A program made the translations under genes and the position numbers. Under the pieces are notes generated by a model, which was given only the letters and a program-made list of their open reading frames with translations, did not search any database and had not been told where the DNA came from. A stretch of 64,000 bases of DNA. It comes from an uncultured Tenacibaculum sp. (GTDB taxonomy: Bacteria > Bacteroidota > Bacteroidia > Flavobacteriales > Flavobacteriaceae). Numbering within the stretch: the first letter of the stretch is position 1; each line of letters opens with the position of its first letter. Positions 6,294 to 14,626 of this stretch are shown piece by piece. The stretch is taken from contig NZ_CANLTU010000001.1 in NCBI RefSeq assembly GCF_947494125.1, positions 372,001 through 436,000 on the forward strand, written 5' to 3'.

Positions 6294-9011
6294 ATGCATA
6301 TACTAAAGAAACGTAAACGATTATTAAAATTATGTTTTTTATTACTTAGTACGTGTGTTTTTAATTTTCATGTTTGTTCTCAACAGTTAAGTCAATATGA
6401 ATTTGATAGTATTCTAAATATAGAAAGGATTAATAGCTCTCAAAAAATAACATTATTAAAAAGGAAATTAAAAAATTCAGAAAAGCAACAAGAAACTGCC
6501 AAATTATATTATAAAACTGCTGTTTATTGCTGGAATAAAAAAAAGCAGTTTTCTTGGGCATTAAAAGAAGGAATTTATTTTTTAAAACAAGAACAATTAA
6601 TTAGAAACATTTTAGAGTCTAAAAAAACGTCTTTAATAGAAAGAAATTTATTTAACCTTGGTTTATTTTATAAAGAACTAAAAGACTATACAAATGCAAT
6701 AAGCTATTTAGATGAACTTATTTCTTATATCAAAACACCAAATAAACAGCTTGCAAAATGTTATAAGTTAAAAGGAAACATTTATACAAATTTAGGTGAC
6801 TTTGAAAGAGCTAATAACAATCTAAATAAAGCTAAACAAATATTTAAAAAACTTAACTTAGAAGGACAATTATTTAAAGTAAATAATGACTTATTAAAAT
6901 TATTAATTGATAAAAAAGACAAAAATTCTTTTCCAGTTTATCAAAAAATATCAAAAGAAAATGAAAAATTAATTACTAAGTTTCCAAAAACTTCTTTTAA
7001 ATATAGGTTTGATTTTTTGTATAACTCAGCAAGTATTTTATATAACCATAAGTTTTATAAGAGGTCTATTCCTTGGTATAAAGATGCTTTAAAAGTATTA
7101 TTACATACTAAAGACTCTGTTAGATTAGCTAATTTTCATAATAATTTTTCACTTGTTTTTTTAAAAGTATCAGAACCAGATTCTGCCAAATTTTATTGTA
7201 AAAAAGGACTTACATATACAAATTCAAAAAACGTATTAGAAGAAAGTGCTTTGTATGATAATTTAGGAGATATATATCTTTCAGAATCTAAATTTGATAA
7301 AGCTTTTTTTTATTATGATAAAGCGATTCAAACAATTTCTTCTGACAATTCTAATGAATTTTCAATAACAATTTATTTTAAAGACCTATTAGGTTATCAT
7401 TTAGATAAATTGAATGCACTAATTACATTTTATGAAGCTAAACAAGACCCTAGTGTTTTAAATAAAGCTTATGAACTATTAATTAAAATAGATTCTCAAT
7501 TTGATACAATTTATTATACAAGTAAAGAACGAATATCAAAGCTTTTTTGGCGAAAAAAAGGACGAGATTTTTATATTAATGCTGTTAAAATTTGTTATCG
7601 TTTAAATAAACTGAAGGAGGTTTTTTATTATGTAGAAAAAAGCAAAGGAATGCTTCTTTTAGAGAATACGAATAATCAATTTGCTAAAAAATTGGCAAAC
7701 CTTTCAGACACCTTAATTCAAAAAGAAGATAGCTTACAAAAAAGAATATTATCTTTTAAAGAACAAATTAATAATACTCCTAAAGCTGCACTTAACGACA
7801 GTTTATTTTTGGCTAAAGAAGCCTATTTTAATTTTTTAAACATTCTTGAAAATAAGAATGTAAATTATTACAGATATAAAACAAATATTCCTATAACAAC
7901 CATAAAAGCAATAAGAAAGAACTTAAGAAATGATGAGGTGGCTATTTCCTATATTTTAGGAGATAATAGTGGATACGTATTGATTATATCTAAAAATGAA
8001 TATGAAGTTTTACCTATAAAACATTATAAAACATTAGTTTCTTTAGTAAATGAATATAAAAAACTCTGTTTATCACCTATTCAGTATAAAGCAGAATTAA
8101 ATAGGTTTAAGGATGTATCTAATAGATTGTACCAAATACTATTTCCAAAAGAGTTTGAAGCTTATTTTAAGCGTTATAATAAATACTCAATTGTTACTGA
8201 CGGTATCTTAAATACAATTTCGTTTGATGCTTTAATACCTTTTGTAAAAGAAGATAGTAGTTTTAAGTATTTGATAGAAGAAAAAGAGATTGTATATCAT
8301 AATTCGCTATCATTAACCTTATTAAATAATACGTTAAAAACTCCTTTTTTTAAAACCCAATATAATTTTATAATTAACAATTTTAAAGATTCTAGTTTTA
8401 CATCTCTAACTACTAAAAAAGAACCTTTTTTTAATGATAAAATGTTTACAGATAAACAGGTATCAAAAAAGAACTTTATTAAAGAATTTAAAGAAGCCTC
8501 TTCAGTTTTTATTTCTAGTCATGCTAAGGGTACAAATAACATTCCTTGGATAGCTTTGTATGACCAAAAGTTATATTTAAACGAATTATTTTTCCTTAAC
8601 AGTCCTAAAAATTTTGTGGTTTTAGATGCTTGTGAAACAGGAGTAGGGAAGTTACAAACAGGAGAAGGAAGTTATAATTTAACTCGGGGATTTTTAAATG
8701 CAGGAGCGAAAAGTGTTTTAGCAGCACAGTGGCAGGTAAATGAAAAGTATAATACAGAAATTTTAAAAACCTTTTTTAAAGCTTTAAAAAAAGGAAATTC
8801 AAAATCAACAAGTTTAGCTTTTGCTAAAAGAGCTTATTTAAAAAAACATGAGAATACAAATTTAAATTCGCCATATTATTGGGCGGTTACTACAATCACA
8901 GGAAATGATTCTCCTTTGCCATTTAATTATAATTACACAATACTTATAACTGTTTTAGTTATTTTAGTAATACTCTATGTTTTAAGGTATTTAAATAAAC
9001 GTATTGATTAA
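6294..9011 (+). CDS. periplasmic TPR-CHAT (caspase-like) protein with C-terminal membrane anchor
   Basis: This 905-residue protein has an N-terminal Sec signal (basic KKRKRLLK, hydrophobic core, cleavage near residues 30-31). TPR-like helical repeats follow from ~90 to 370 (for example a YKELKDYTNAISYLDELI unit). A linker helix region precedes a CHAT domain at ~560-860. The caspase-type dyad is intact: His743 in SSHAKG and Cys780 in LDACETG, followed by GEGSYNLTRGFLNAGAKSVLAAQW. Residues ~879-898 are a membrane segment ending in the basic tail RYLNKRID, so the protease should face the periplasm with its tail in the cytoplasm. CHAT enzymes are cysteine endopeptidases, often activated by partners bound to attached repeats. 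Most described bacterial ones are cytoplasmic, so the location is notable. It is likely co-transcribed with the S8 protease. Confidence 0.88.
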   Translation: MHILKKRKRLLKLCFLLLSTCVFNFHVCSQQLSQYEFDSILNIERINSSQKITLLKRKLKNSEKQQETAKLYYKTAVYCWNKKKQFSWALKEGIYFLKQEQLIRNILESKKTSLIERNLFNLGLFYKELKDYTNAISYLDELISYIKTPNKQLAKCYKLKGNIYTNLGDFERANNNLNKAKQIFKKLNLEGQLFKVNNDLLKLLIDKKDKNSFPVYQKISKENEKLITKFPKTSFKYRFDFLYNSASILYNHKFYKRSIPWYKDALKVLLHTKDSVRLANFHNNFSLVFLKVSEPDSAKFYCKKGLTYTNSKNVLEESALYDNLGDIYLSESKFDKAFFYYDKAIQTISSDNSNEFSITIYFKDLLGYHLDKLNALITFYEAKQDPSVLNKAYELLIKIDSQFDTIYYTSKERISKLFWRKKGRDFYINAVKICYRLNKLKEVFYYVEKSKGMLLLENTNNQFAKKLANLSDTLIQKEDSLQKRILSFKEQINNTPKAALNDSLFLAKEAYFNFLNILENKNVNYYRYKTNIPITTIKAIRKNLRNDEVAISYILGDNSGYVLIISKNEYEVLPIKHYKTLVSLVNEYKKLCLSPIQYKAELNRFKDVSNRLYQILFPKEFEAYFKRYNKYSIVTDGILNTISFDALIPFVKEDSSFKYLIEEKEIVYHNSLSLTLLNNTLKTPFFKTQYNFIINNFKDSSFTSLTTKKEPFFNDKMFTDKQVSKKNFIKEFKEASSVFISSHAKGTNNIPWIALYDQKLYLNELFFLNSPKNFVVLDACETGVGKLQTGEGSYNLTRGFLNAGAKSVLAAQWQVNEKYNTEILKTFFKALKKGNSKSTSLAFAKRAYLKKHENTNLNSPYYWAVTTITGNDSPLPFNYNYTILITVLVILVILYVLRYLNKRID

Positions 9012-9026
9012 AAATATTTTGAGTTA

Positions 9027-10166
9027 TTAATTATACTTTACTTTACGCAATACACGCATAGCTTCTTTATATTTAATATAGGTGGTTTTATCGTCTAAAG
9101 CTTTAATATAACTTTTTGCTTTTTTAAGTTGAATAGGGGCATCTAAAAAACCATTTAAAAAACAAATTAAATAGGAAGTAGGTAGCTTAAAAACATCTTC
9201 ATGCTCAGTAACAGATAATGCTGTGTTGTTTTCTATTTTGCTGATAATAGTATTATTGTTCTCGTAAATATGTTTAATAATCGTGTTATCATACTGAGGA
9301 GACTTAAATAAAAACTCAGTAACAATATCATGTTTTCCATTATCTTTAAAATTAATAATTGTTTTTTCTAAAGGATAACGTTTTTCACTTTTATCAATTC
9401 CTAAGACAATGTATTCGGTAATAATAAAAGATTGTTCATTATAACTTATTTGAACATCGTCTAAAGCAGAAAAAAATAAACGAACTTGTTCGTTTATTAA
9501 CTCAATATCTACTCGAGTTAAAAACTCTTTAGTATTAATAAGCTTTTTTTTTCCTGCCCAGCATAGAACAAATTGTTCATTAAATACTTTGTATTGCGGA
9601 TTGTACTCAGGTTTATGATTGTTTATAAAATCAAAAACACCATCTAAAGTAAGTTTAATATTGTTGCTGGCATTTTTTTCAATAGCTTCTACAATAGCAC
9701 TATTTTTATCTTTATGCTCAAATACATCTTCCAAAGGCATTGAATTACTTCCTCTACGAAAAAACACCGTTCCCTTACGATATTTCCATGTGTTTTTAGA
9801 TAATGAAGTAACTCTATCATTTGGGTAAATAGTGACTAAACCAATTACTTTATGACGAGGTAAACGAGGAAATGGAACATTTTCGTACTCAACTTTAGGA
9901 GGGTTATTTAAATAAGCATTTATTAAATTTTGAATTTTACTATCATCATAAAAATCAACACCCATAATTTTGTTTTCTTCATCTTCAACTCCAATAACAA
10001 TATATGAGTTGTTATTAGGATTTGAATTTGATAAAGCGCAAATATGTTTTATAAACTTAGCTTTTCCTTCTTTAGAACTTAAAGACAATTTTTGCTTTTT
10101 ATCATAAAAACTATTCTCATCGTTATGAGACAGTAATTTTTTAATAAGTAAGCGTTTATTAATCAT
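9027..10166 (-). CDS. AlbA_2 (Schlafen-like) domain protein
   Basis: The N-terminal 150 residues match the AlbA_2 putative nucleic-acid-binding domain seen in Schlafen-related proteins. Visible parts are a KFIKHICALSNSNPNNNSYIVIGV core, a VGVDFYDD-like strand and the RKGTVFFRRGSNSMPLE ending. Residues ~155-379 are a second helical and strand-rich region I do not recognise. The protein is 379 residues, has no signal peptide and should be cytoplasmic. It follows the aldo/keto reductase gene by one base on the same strand, so co-transcription with the oxidoreductases is likely. It converges on the CHAT gene with a 15-base gap. Possible roles include RNA or DNA binding or regulation; none is shown by the sequence. 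Confidence 0.75.
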   Translation of the reverse strand: MINKRLLIKKLLSHNDENSFYDKKQKLSLSSKEGKAKFIKHICALSNSNPNNNSYIVIGVEDEENKIMGVDFYDDSKIQNLINAYLNNPPKVEYENVPFPRLPRHKVIGLVTIYPNDRVTSLSKNTWKYRKGTVFFRRGSNSMPLEDVFEHKDKNSAIVEAIEKNASNNIKLTLDGVFDFINNHKPEYNPQYKVFNEQFVLCWAGKKKLINTKEFLTRVDIELINEQVRLFFSALDDVQISYNEQSFIITEYIVLGIDKSEKRYPLEKTIINFKDNGKHDIVTEFLFKSPQYDNTIIKHIYENNNTIISKIENNTALSVTEHEDVFKLPTSYLICFLNGFLDAPIQLKKAKSYIKALDDKTTYIKYKEAMRVLRKVKYN

Positions 10167-10167
10167 T

Positions 10168-11034
10168 TTAAGGTACTTTATGGCCTTGACTAGCTATTAA
10201 TAAAGAAAACCAATCTTCAGTTTCTAATGAAATAAATTGTGCTTGATTTGCTTCTTCTATTCGTTGTGTATTAGTAGTTCCAATTACAGGGATAATCTTA
10301 GCTGGATGTTTGTATAACCAAGCTAGTAATAGTTGGCTTTCAGTAGCATTATATTTTTTACATAAATGTACTAATTCTTCTTTAATTCTGCTGTTTTGAT
10401 CCGTTTCTTCTTTAAAATATGATCCTAAAGGACTCCATGCCATAGGCATAATATTATGCGCTTGCATATAATCTAAACGACCATTTAACATAGAAGAAAA
10501 CTGTGTTAAGGATACTTCAATTTGATTTACTGTAATAGTATTTTCACTAGTAATTAAGTTTGTTTGAGAAGGAGTGAAGTTAGAGAGTCCAAAATCAACA
10601 ATTTTTCCTTGTTTTTTTAATTGAGTAATTGCTTCAGAAATCTCATCAGCTTGCATTAATGGACTAGGTCTGTGTAATAACAATAAATCTAAATATTCTG
10701 TTTGTAAGTTTTTAAGAGACTGTTCTACACTCCAAATAATATATTCTTTCGAATAGTTGTAATGTTTTACTTTATTATCTCTCGTTTTTCCAACATATTG
10801 AATTCCACATTTAGAGATTAATTGAATTTTATCACGGTTAATTTTACTATCAACTAAAGCTTTTCCAAAAGCAGTTTCAGTAGTATAATCACCATAAATA
10901 TCGGCATGATCAAATGTAGTAATCTTATTTTCTAAACAAGTATGAATTAAGGTGCTCATTTCTTGAGTGTTTAGGTTTTTACCCCAAACCCCCCAGGTCA
11001 TACAGCCTGCAATAACTTTTGAATAATTAGACAT
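10168..11034 (-). CDS. aldo/keto reductase
   Basis: This 288-residue NADPH-dependent oxidoreductase has the (beta/alpha)8 fold of the aldo/keto reductase superfamily. The catalytic residues appear in context: Asp and Tyr in FDHADIYGDYTTE (~40-52), Lys in LISKCG (~73), and His in LLLLHRPSP (~120). A C-terminal cofactor-binding stretch IIPVIGTTNTQRIEEA is also present. It resembles the YdhF group. Its start lies inside the last codons of the SDR gene (8-base overlap), so translation is probably coupled and both reductases are made together. The physiological carbonyl substrate cannot be read from sequence. Confidence 0.9.
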   Translation of the reverse strand: MSNYSKVIAGCMTWGVWGKNLNTQEMSTLIHTCLENKITTFDHADIYGDYTTETAFGKALVDSKINRDKIQLISKCGIQYVGKTRDNKVKHYNYSKEYIIWSVEQSLKNLQTEYLDLLLLHRPSPLMQADEISEAITQLKKQGKIVDFGLSNFTPSQTNLITSENTITVNQIEVSLTQFSSMLNGRLDYMQAHNIMPMAWSPLGSYFKEETDQNSRIKEELVHLCKKYNATESQLLLAWLYKHPAKIIPVIGTTNTQRIEEANQAQFISLETEDWFSLLIASQGHKVP

Positions 11035-11782
11035 TTTTATTTAAAATTGTAGCACTTGCTTGTGCAGTTGGATATACAACTAAGTCTTCAATATTAACAT
11101 GATAAGGTCTAGTAACGACAAAGTGAATAATATCTGCAATATCTTCAGCCTGTAAAGCACTATAACCTTTATACACATTCTTAGCTTTTTCTTTATCTCC
11201 TTTGAATCGCACATCAGAAAATTCTGTTTCTACGGCACCAGGGTGTATTCCTGAAACTCTTATTTTATGTTTATTCAAATCAATGCGCATAGACTTGTTA
11301 ATGGCATTTACAGCATGTTTAGAAGCACAATACACATTGCCATTAGGATATACTTCTTTTCCTGCTATAGAGCCTATATTAACAATAAAACCATTGTTTC
11401 TTTCAATCATTTGAGGAATAATAGCTTTTGTAACATAAAGTAAACCTTTTACATTAATGTCAATCATGGCATCCCAATCATCTAAATTTCCATTTTGTAT
11501 AGAACTTAAACCATGAGCATTACCGGCATTGTTAATTAAAATATCTACTTGACGAAAGTTTTCCGGCAAATTAGCTATTACTTCTTGTACTTGCTTTCTA
11601 TTTTTAACATCAAAATTTAATGTAGTAACTTCTGTATAATTTTTTAACTGTTCTTGTATTTCTTCTAATCTATTTTTTCTACGACCACAAAGAATCAATC
11701 GAATATTATTTTTAGCAAAAATTTCAGCAGTTGCTTTTCCTATGCCCGATGTAGCACCAGTGATAAGAGCTGTAAGTTTCAT
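11027..11782 (-). CDS. short-chain dehydrogenase/reductase (SDR)
   Basis: The frame is open to 11815, but the ATG at 11782 starts directly with KLTALITGATSGIGKA, the expected first strand and the TGxxxGIG dinucleotide motif, giving 251 residues. The other classical SDR motifs are present: INNAGN, and the catalytic Ser and YxxxK in NIGSIAGKEV and VYCASKHA. The sequence is most like the YdfG/serine 3-dehydrogenase group of NADP-dependent SDRs, which act on 3-hydroxy acids. Substrate assignment is tentative. It heads a three-gene minus-strand run with the aldo/keto reductase and the AlbA_2 gene. Confidence 0.9.
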   Translation of the reverse strand: MKLTALITGATSGIGKATAEIFAKNNIRLILCGRRKNRLEEIQEQLKNYTEVTTLNFDVKNRKQVQEVIANLPENFRQVDILINNAGNAHGLSSIQNGNLDDWDAMIDINVKGLLYVTKAIIPQMIERNNGFIVNIGSIAGKEVYPNGNVYCASKHAVNAINKSMRIDLNKHKIRVSGIHPGAVETEFSDVRFKGDKEKAKNVYKGYSALQAEDIADIIHFVVTRPYHVNIEDLVVYPTAQASATILNKNV

Positions 11783-11861
11783 TATTTTTGTTTTGGTTAA
11801 AGGTAGCATATTCAACTAAAAAATAAAATCTTTATAACAATACTTAACAAAAATTTTATAA

Positions 11862-11900
11862 AAATAAAAACCGCCCCTTTTCGGGGGCGGTTCTTTTTTA
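11862..11900 (-). terminator. strong bidirectional hairpin terminator
   Basis: AACCGCCCC and GGGGCGGTT pair perfectly around a six-base loop. The hairpin is flanked by an A-rich run on the left and CTTTTTT on the right, so it can work on either strand. It is the only strongly GC-rich element nearby and serves the lipoprotein gene ending at 11940. Confidence 0.9.
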
Positions 11901-11939
11901 GTTGGTAACTACACCAACCAAAAATCAACTAACCAAACT

Positions 11940-12866
11940 TTATTTTAAATATTTTCTATCAACGGTCTTTCGTTGTATTTTAGTACGTTTTCTACCATTA
12001 TTCCTTACGATAGATTTTGCAGCACTTTTATTTTCACTTTTTAAATATTGTACAAATCCTCTACCAGAAAAAGTGTACATTGTTTTAGAACTTAAATGAA
12101 ACAACTTTACCGTTTCATCATTTATAACGCTCAATTCAAATCTTTCAGTATCCCCTCCATCATAATTAAGTGTTAAAAGTTTTAGGTCATCATATCCTGT
12201 AATATTGGCTACTTCATAACCTCCAACGTAGTCCCACTTTATAATATCAATATCCGTGCCAAAGGTGTCGTGAGATGAATAGAATGTTACATCATTTTCT
12301 GGTGTAAACTGTAAAAAATGTTCATCATCAAAAGCGTTTGGAGTACCTCCTGTTGCATCTGTTCTTTCCCAAGCTACATATTCTTGTAAAAAGTATTCAA
12401 TGTTTTCATAAAATAATTTATCATAATCAAAATTATTTCTTTGATAACCTATTAAATAATAACTAAGATTTTGTGATAAGTCATCAATTCTAATTTCATT
12501 ATTTGATAGTTGTACTACATCAAAATTATAATTCCCATCTAATTTATGATATGTTTCTAAAATAGTCCCTCGAGTATTATAATTTCCAACAATGACTCCT
12601 AAACCATTTCCTGTTTTACCTATGTCTACAATATTGTTATTAGCATACATTCTTCCGTTTAAAAAAGATACAGTAAATGCTTTTGAAAGAAAAGGTATAT
12701 CTCCAGTACCAGTAGTTCTATGATAATCTATATACCATAAATCGTAACTAGATACATATTCGTTTAATGAAAAAGCATCATCATCAATTATTTCATTTTG
12801 TACAATACAAGATGTTAACGTTACACTTGCAGTAATAAATAAGAAAAGTAGTTTTATGCGTTTCAT
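11940..12866 (-). CDS. uncharacterised lipoprotein
   Basis: This predicted lipoprotein has signal MKRIKLLFLFITASVTLTSC, acylated on the cysteine in LTSC. Translation may begin at either of two close ATGs (12872 or 12866); the second puts the basic residues right at the N-terminus. The mature part opens with the acidic stretch IIDDD, then a Tyr-rich region (YVSSYDLWYIDYHR) and many short predicted beta strands. The C-terminus is strikingly basic (NNGRKRTKIQRKTVDRKYLK), opposite in charge to the rest, and might bind polyanions or another envelope partner. I do not recognise the family. It is transcribed alone, with hairpin terminators on both sides. Confidence 0.75.
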   Translation of the reverse strand: MKRIKLLFLFITASVTLTSCIVQNEIIDDDAFSLNEYVSSYDLWYIDYHRTTGTGDIPFLSKAFTVSFLNGRMYANNNIVDIGKTGNGLGVIVGNYNTRGTILETYHKLDGNYNFDVVQLSNNEIRIDDLSQNLSYYLIGYQRNNFDYDKLFYENIEYFLQEYVAWERTDATGGTPNAFDDEHFLQFTPENDVTFYSSHDTFGTDIDIIKWDYVGGYEVANITGYDDLKLLTLNYDGGDTERFELSVINDETVKLFHLSSKTMYTFSGRGFVQYLKSENKSAAKSIVRNNGRKRTKIQRKTVDRKYLK

Positions 12867-12919
12867 AAGCATTCGTTTTATGGTTATGCTTATAAGTTTT
12901 CAAATTGCGTGCCAAAAAT

Positions 12920-12950
12920 AAAAAACACCTCAATTGAGGTGTTTTTTATT
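12920..12950 (-). terminator. intrinsic terminator
   Basis: A perfect 28-base inverted repeat is centred on AATT. Its arms run from an A6 tract through CACCTC to the mirrored GAGGTG and T6. It sits just beyond the stop codon of the 12968-13441 gene. Confidence 0.9.
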
Positions 12951-12967
12951 TGAAAAAAAATAGATTT

Positions 12968-13441
12968 TTATTGCATAGAAACCTTTTTCTCTTTTTTAAT
13001 ATTTTCTATTTTAAAATAATGAGTTTTAGCACCTATTTTATAGCTAACTATAGCTTCATTTTCTTTTAATTTAAATGGAAATTCTTCTTTTACTTTTTCA
13101 TTAGTAGTATTTCCTAATTCTTCTTTAGAATTAGCATGTAAAACTAAATCTTTTCTGTCTTCTTTAGGAGAGGTATTATAACGAGCAGCAATATATTGCT
13201 TGTCTTGTTTTTTCTCAATAACAACCTTCGTTATTCTATTTTGAAAAAAAACATTTTCAAAATTAATAGTATTTTCTGAAGAAAATTCAATCATTAAATT
13301 AAGACTATTGTTTCCAGGTAAGCCTCCCGTAATATGAGTATATGTTGCAGATTTTACAGTAAAAGGTGGATTATTATCCATTTTCATACTAGCACATTGA
13401 GTAAATGTAAGAGCAAATATTAAGATTCCGAATAATTTCAT
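12968..13441 (-). CDS. small secreted or lipid-anchored protein, unknown
   Basis: This 157-residue protein has a short N-terminal export signal ending in LTFTQC. The Gln before Cys makes a weak lipobox, so it could be a lipoprotein at Cys16 or a cleaved secreted protein. The mature part is predicted to be mostly beta strand with many charged residues and a Lys/Glu-rich end (KKEKKVSMQ). No family is recognised. It is divergent from the FAD oxidoreductase. On its own strand a TATATTTG -7-like box (13494-13501) lies about 53 bases upstream of the start, without a good -33 partner. Confidence 0.65.
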   Translation of the reverse strand: MKLFGILIFALTFTQCASMKMDNNPPFTVKSATYTHITGGLPGNNSLNLMIEFSSENTINFENVFFQNRITKVVIEKKQDKQYIAARYNTSPKEDRKDLVLHANSKEELGNTTNEKVKEEFPFKLKENEAIVSYKIGAKTHYFKIENIKKEKKVSMQ

Positions 13442-13516
13442 AGGATTACTATTTATTGTTTAATTTTAGACATTCAAGGAATGTGCCAAGGTACAAATAT
13501 ATTTATATTTTTTAAG

Positions 13517-14626
13517 ATGTTGAATTACAGTTATTGGGAGTTAAAAGAATGGTTTACCAATGTTGATTTTACTATCGTAGGTAGTGGAATTGTTGGGTTA
13601 AATTGCGCATTAGAGTTAAAGAAAAAACATCCAACCGCAAAAATTTTAGTTTTAGAAAAAGGAATATTACCTCAAGGAGCAAGTACTAAAAATGCAGGAT
13701 TTGCTTGTTTTGGAAGTTTATCTGAATTAATAGATGATTTAAATACACATACTGAAGAGGAAGTATTTAGTTTGGTAAAAAAAAGATGGGAAGGTTTAGA
13801 ATTGTTAAAAACTAATTTAGGAGAAAAAAATATTGATTTTCAATTAAACAAAGGATACGAATTATTTCAAGATACGAAGCTCTTTGAAAATTGTTTGACT
13901 AGAAAAAATGAAATAAATAAGTTATTAAAACCATTATTTAATTCAGAAGTTTTTAGTGTTAATGAAAATGTTTTTGGATTTAATAATATTCATAAAAATT
14001 ATATTGTAAATAAGTATGAAGGCCAGATTGATACAGGTAAAATGGCAGCAAAATTATTAGAATTAGTTCTTTCGTCTGGAATAAAAATTATTAATAATAT
14101 TTCGGTTGAAGATTATTCTGATATTAATGAAGGTGTTGTTGTAAAAACAAATCAAATAGAATTTGTAACTAAGAAAATACTTATTGCAACAAATGGTTTT
14201 GCAAAACAATTACTTAATGAAGAAGTACAACCAGCAAGAGCACAAGTTTTAATAACAAAGCCAATTAAAAACCTTCTTATAAAAGGAACTTTTCATTTAG
14301 ATAAAGGATATTATTATTTTAGAAATATTGATGATAGAATTTTGTTTGGAGGCGGAAGAAATTTAGACTTTAAAACTGAAGAAACATCAGAATTCGGTGA
14401 AACCGAATTAATTCAAAACAAATTAGAAGAAATTTTAAAAACTACCATTTTACCAAACAGCAATTTTGAAATAGAGCATAGATGGAGCGGAATTATGGGA
14501 GTAGGAATTCAGAAAAAAGCAATAGTGAAACAAATATCAAATAATGTTTTTTGTGGTGTTCGTTTAGGGGGTATGGGAGTAGCTATAGGTAGTTTAGTAG
14601 GAAAAGAATTAGCTGATTTAGTATGA
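13517..14626 (+). CDS. FAD-dependent oxidoreductase (DAO family)
   Basis: Translation probably starts at the ATG at 13517, after an A/T-rich leader, giving 369 residues; the frame extends 36 bases further. The N-terminus holds a Rossmann FAD motif (FTIVGSGIVGLNCALELKK), a ribose-binding acidic residue (VLEKG) and the GASTKNAGF segment typical of D-amino-acid oxidase/glycine-oxidase-like flavoproteins. The C-terminal motif HRWSGIMGVG and GGMGVAIGSLVGKELA close the FAD site. It is likely a soluble amine or amino-acid oxidoreductase. The next gene starts within its stop codon (ATGA overlap), so the pair is translationally coupled. Confidence 0.88.
   Translation: MLNYSYWELKEWFTNVDFTIVGSGIVGLNCALELKKKHPTAKILVLEKGILPQGASTKNAGFACFGSLSELIDDLNTHTEEEVFSLVKKRWEGLELLKTNLGEKNIDFQLNKGYELFQDTKLFENCLTRKNEINKLLKPLFNSEVFSVNENVFGFNNIHKNYIVNKYEGQIDTGKMAAKLLELVLSSGIKIINNISVEDYSDINEGVVVKTNQIEFVTKKILIATNGFAKQLLNEEVQPARAQVLITKPIKNLLIKGTFHLDKGYYYFRNIDDRILFGGGRNLDFKTEETSEFGETELIQNKLEEILKTTILPNSNFEIEHRWSGIMGVGIQKKAIVKQISNNVFCGVRLGGMGVAIGSLVGKELADLV

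Noticed and set aside
2826..9011. Type III-E CRISPR (Craspase) system
   Set aside because: TPR-CHAT and a sigma factor are present, but there is no gRAMP/Cas7-11 gene, no Csx30-like gene and no CRISPR array, and the CHAT protein has a secretion signal.
11940..12866. Nicotinate mononucleotide adenylyltransferase, a possible automated label for similar lipoproteins
   Set aside because: No nucleotidyltransferase motif (HxGH or ISSTxxR) is present; it is a lipoprotein of unknown function.
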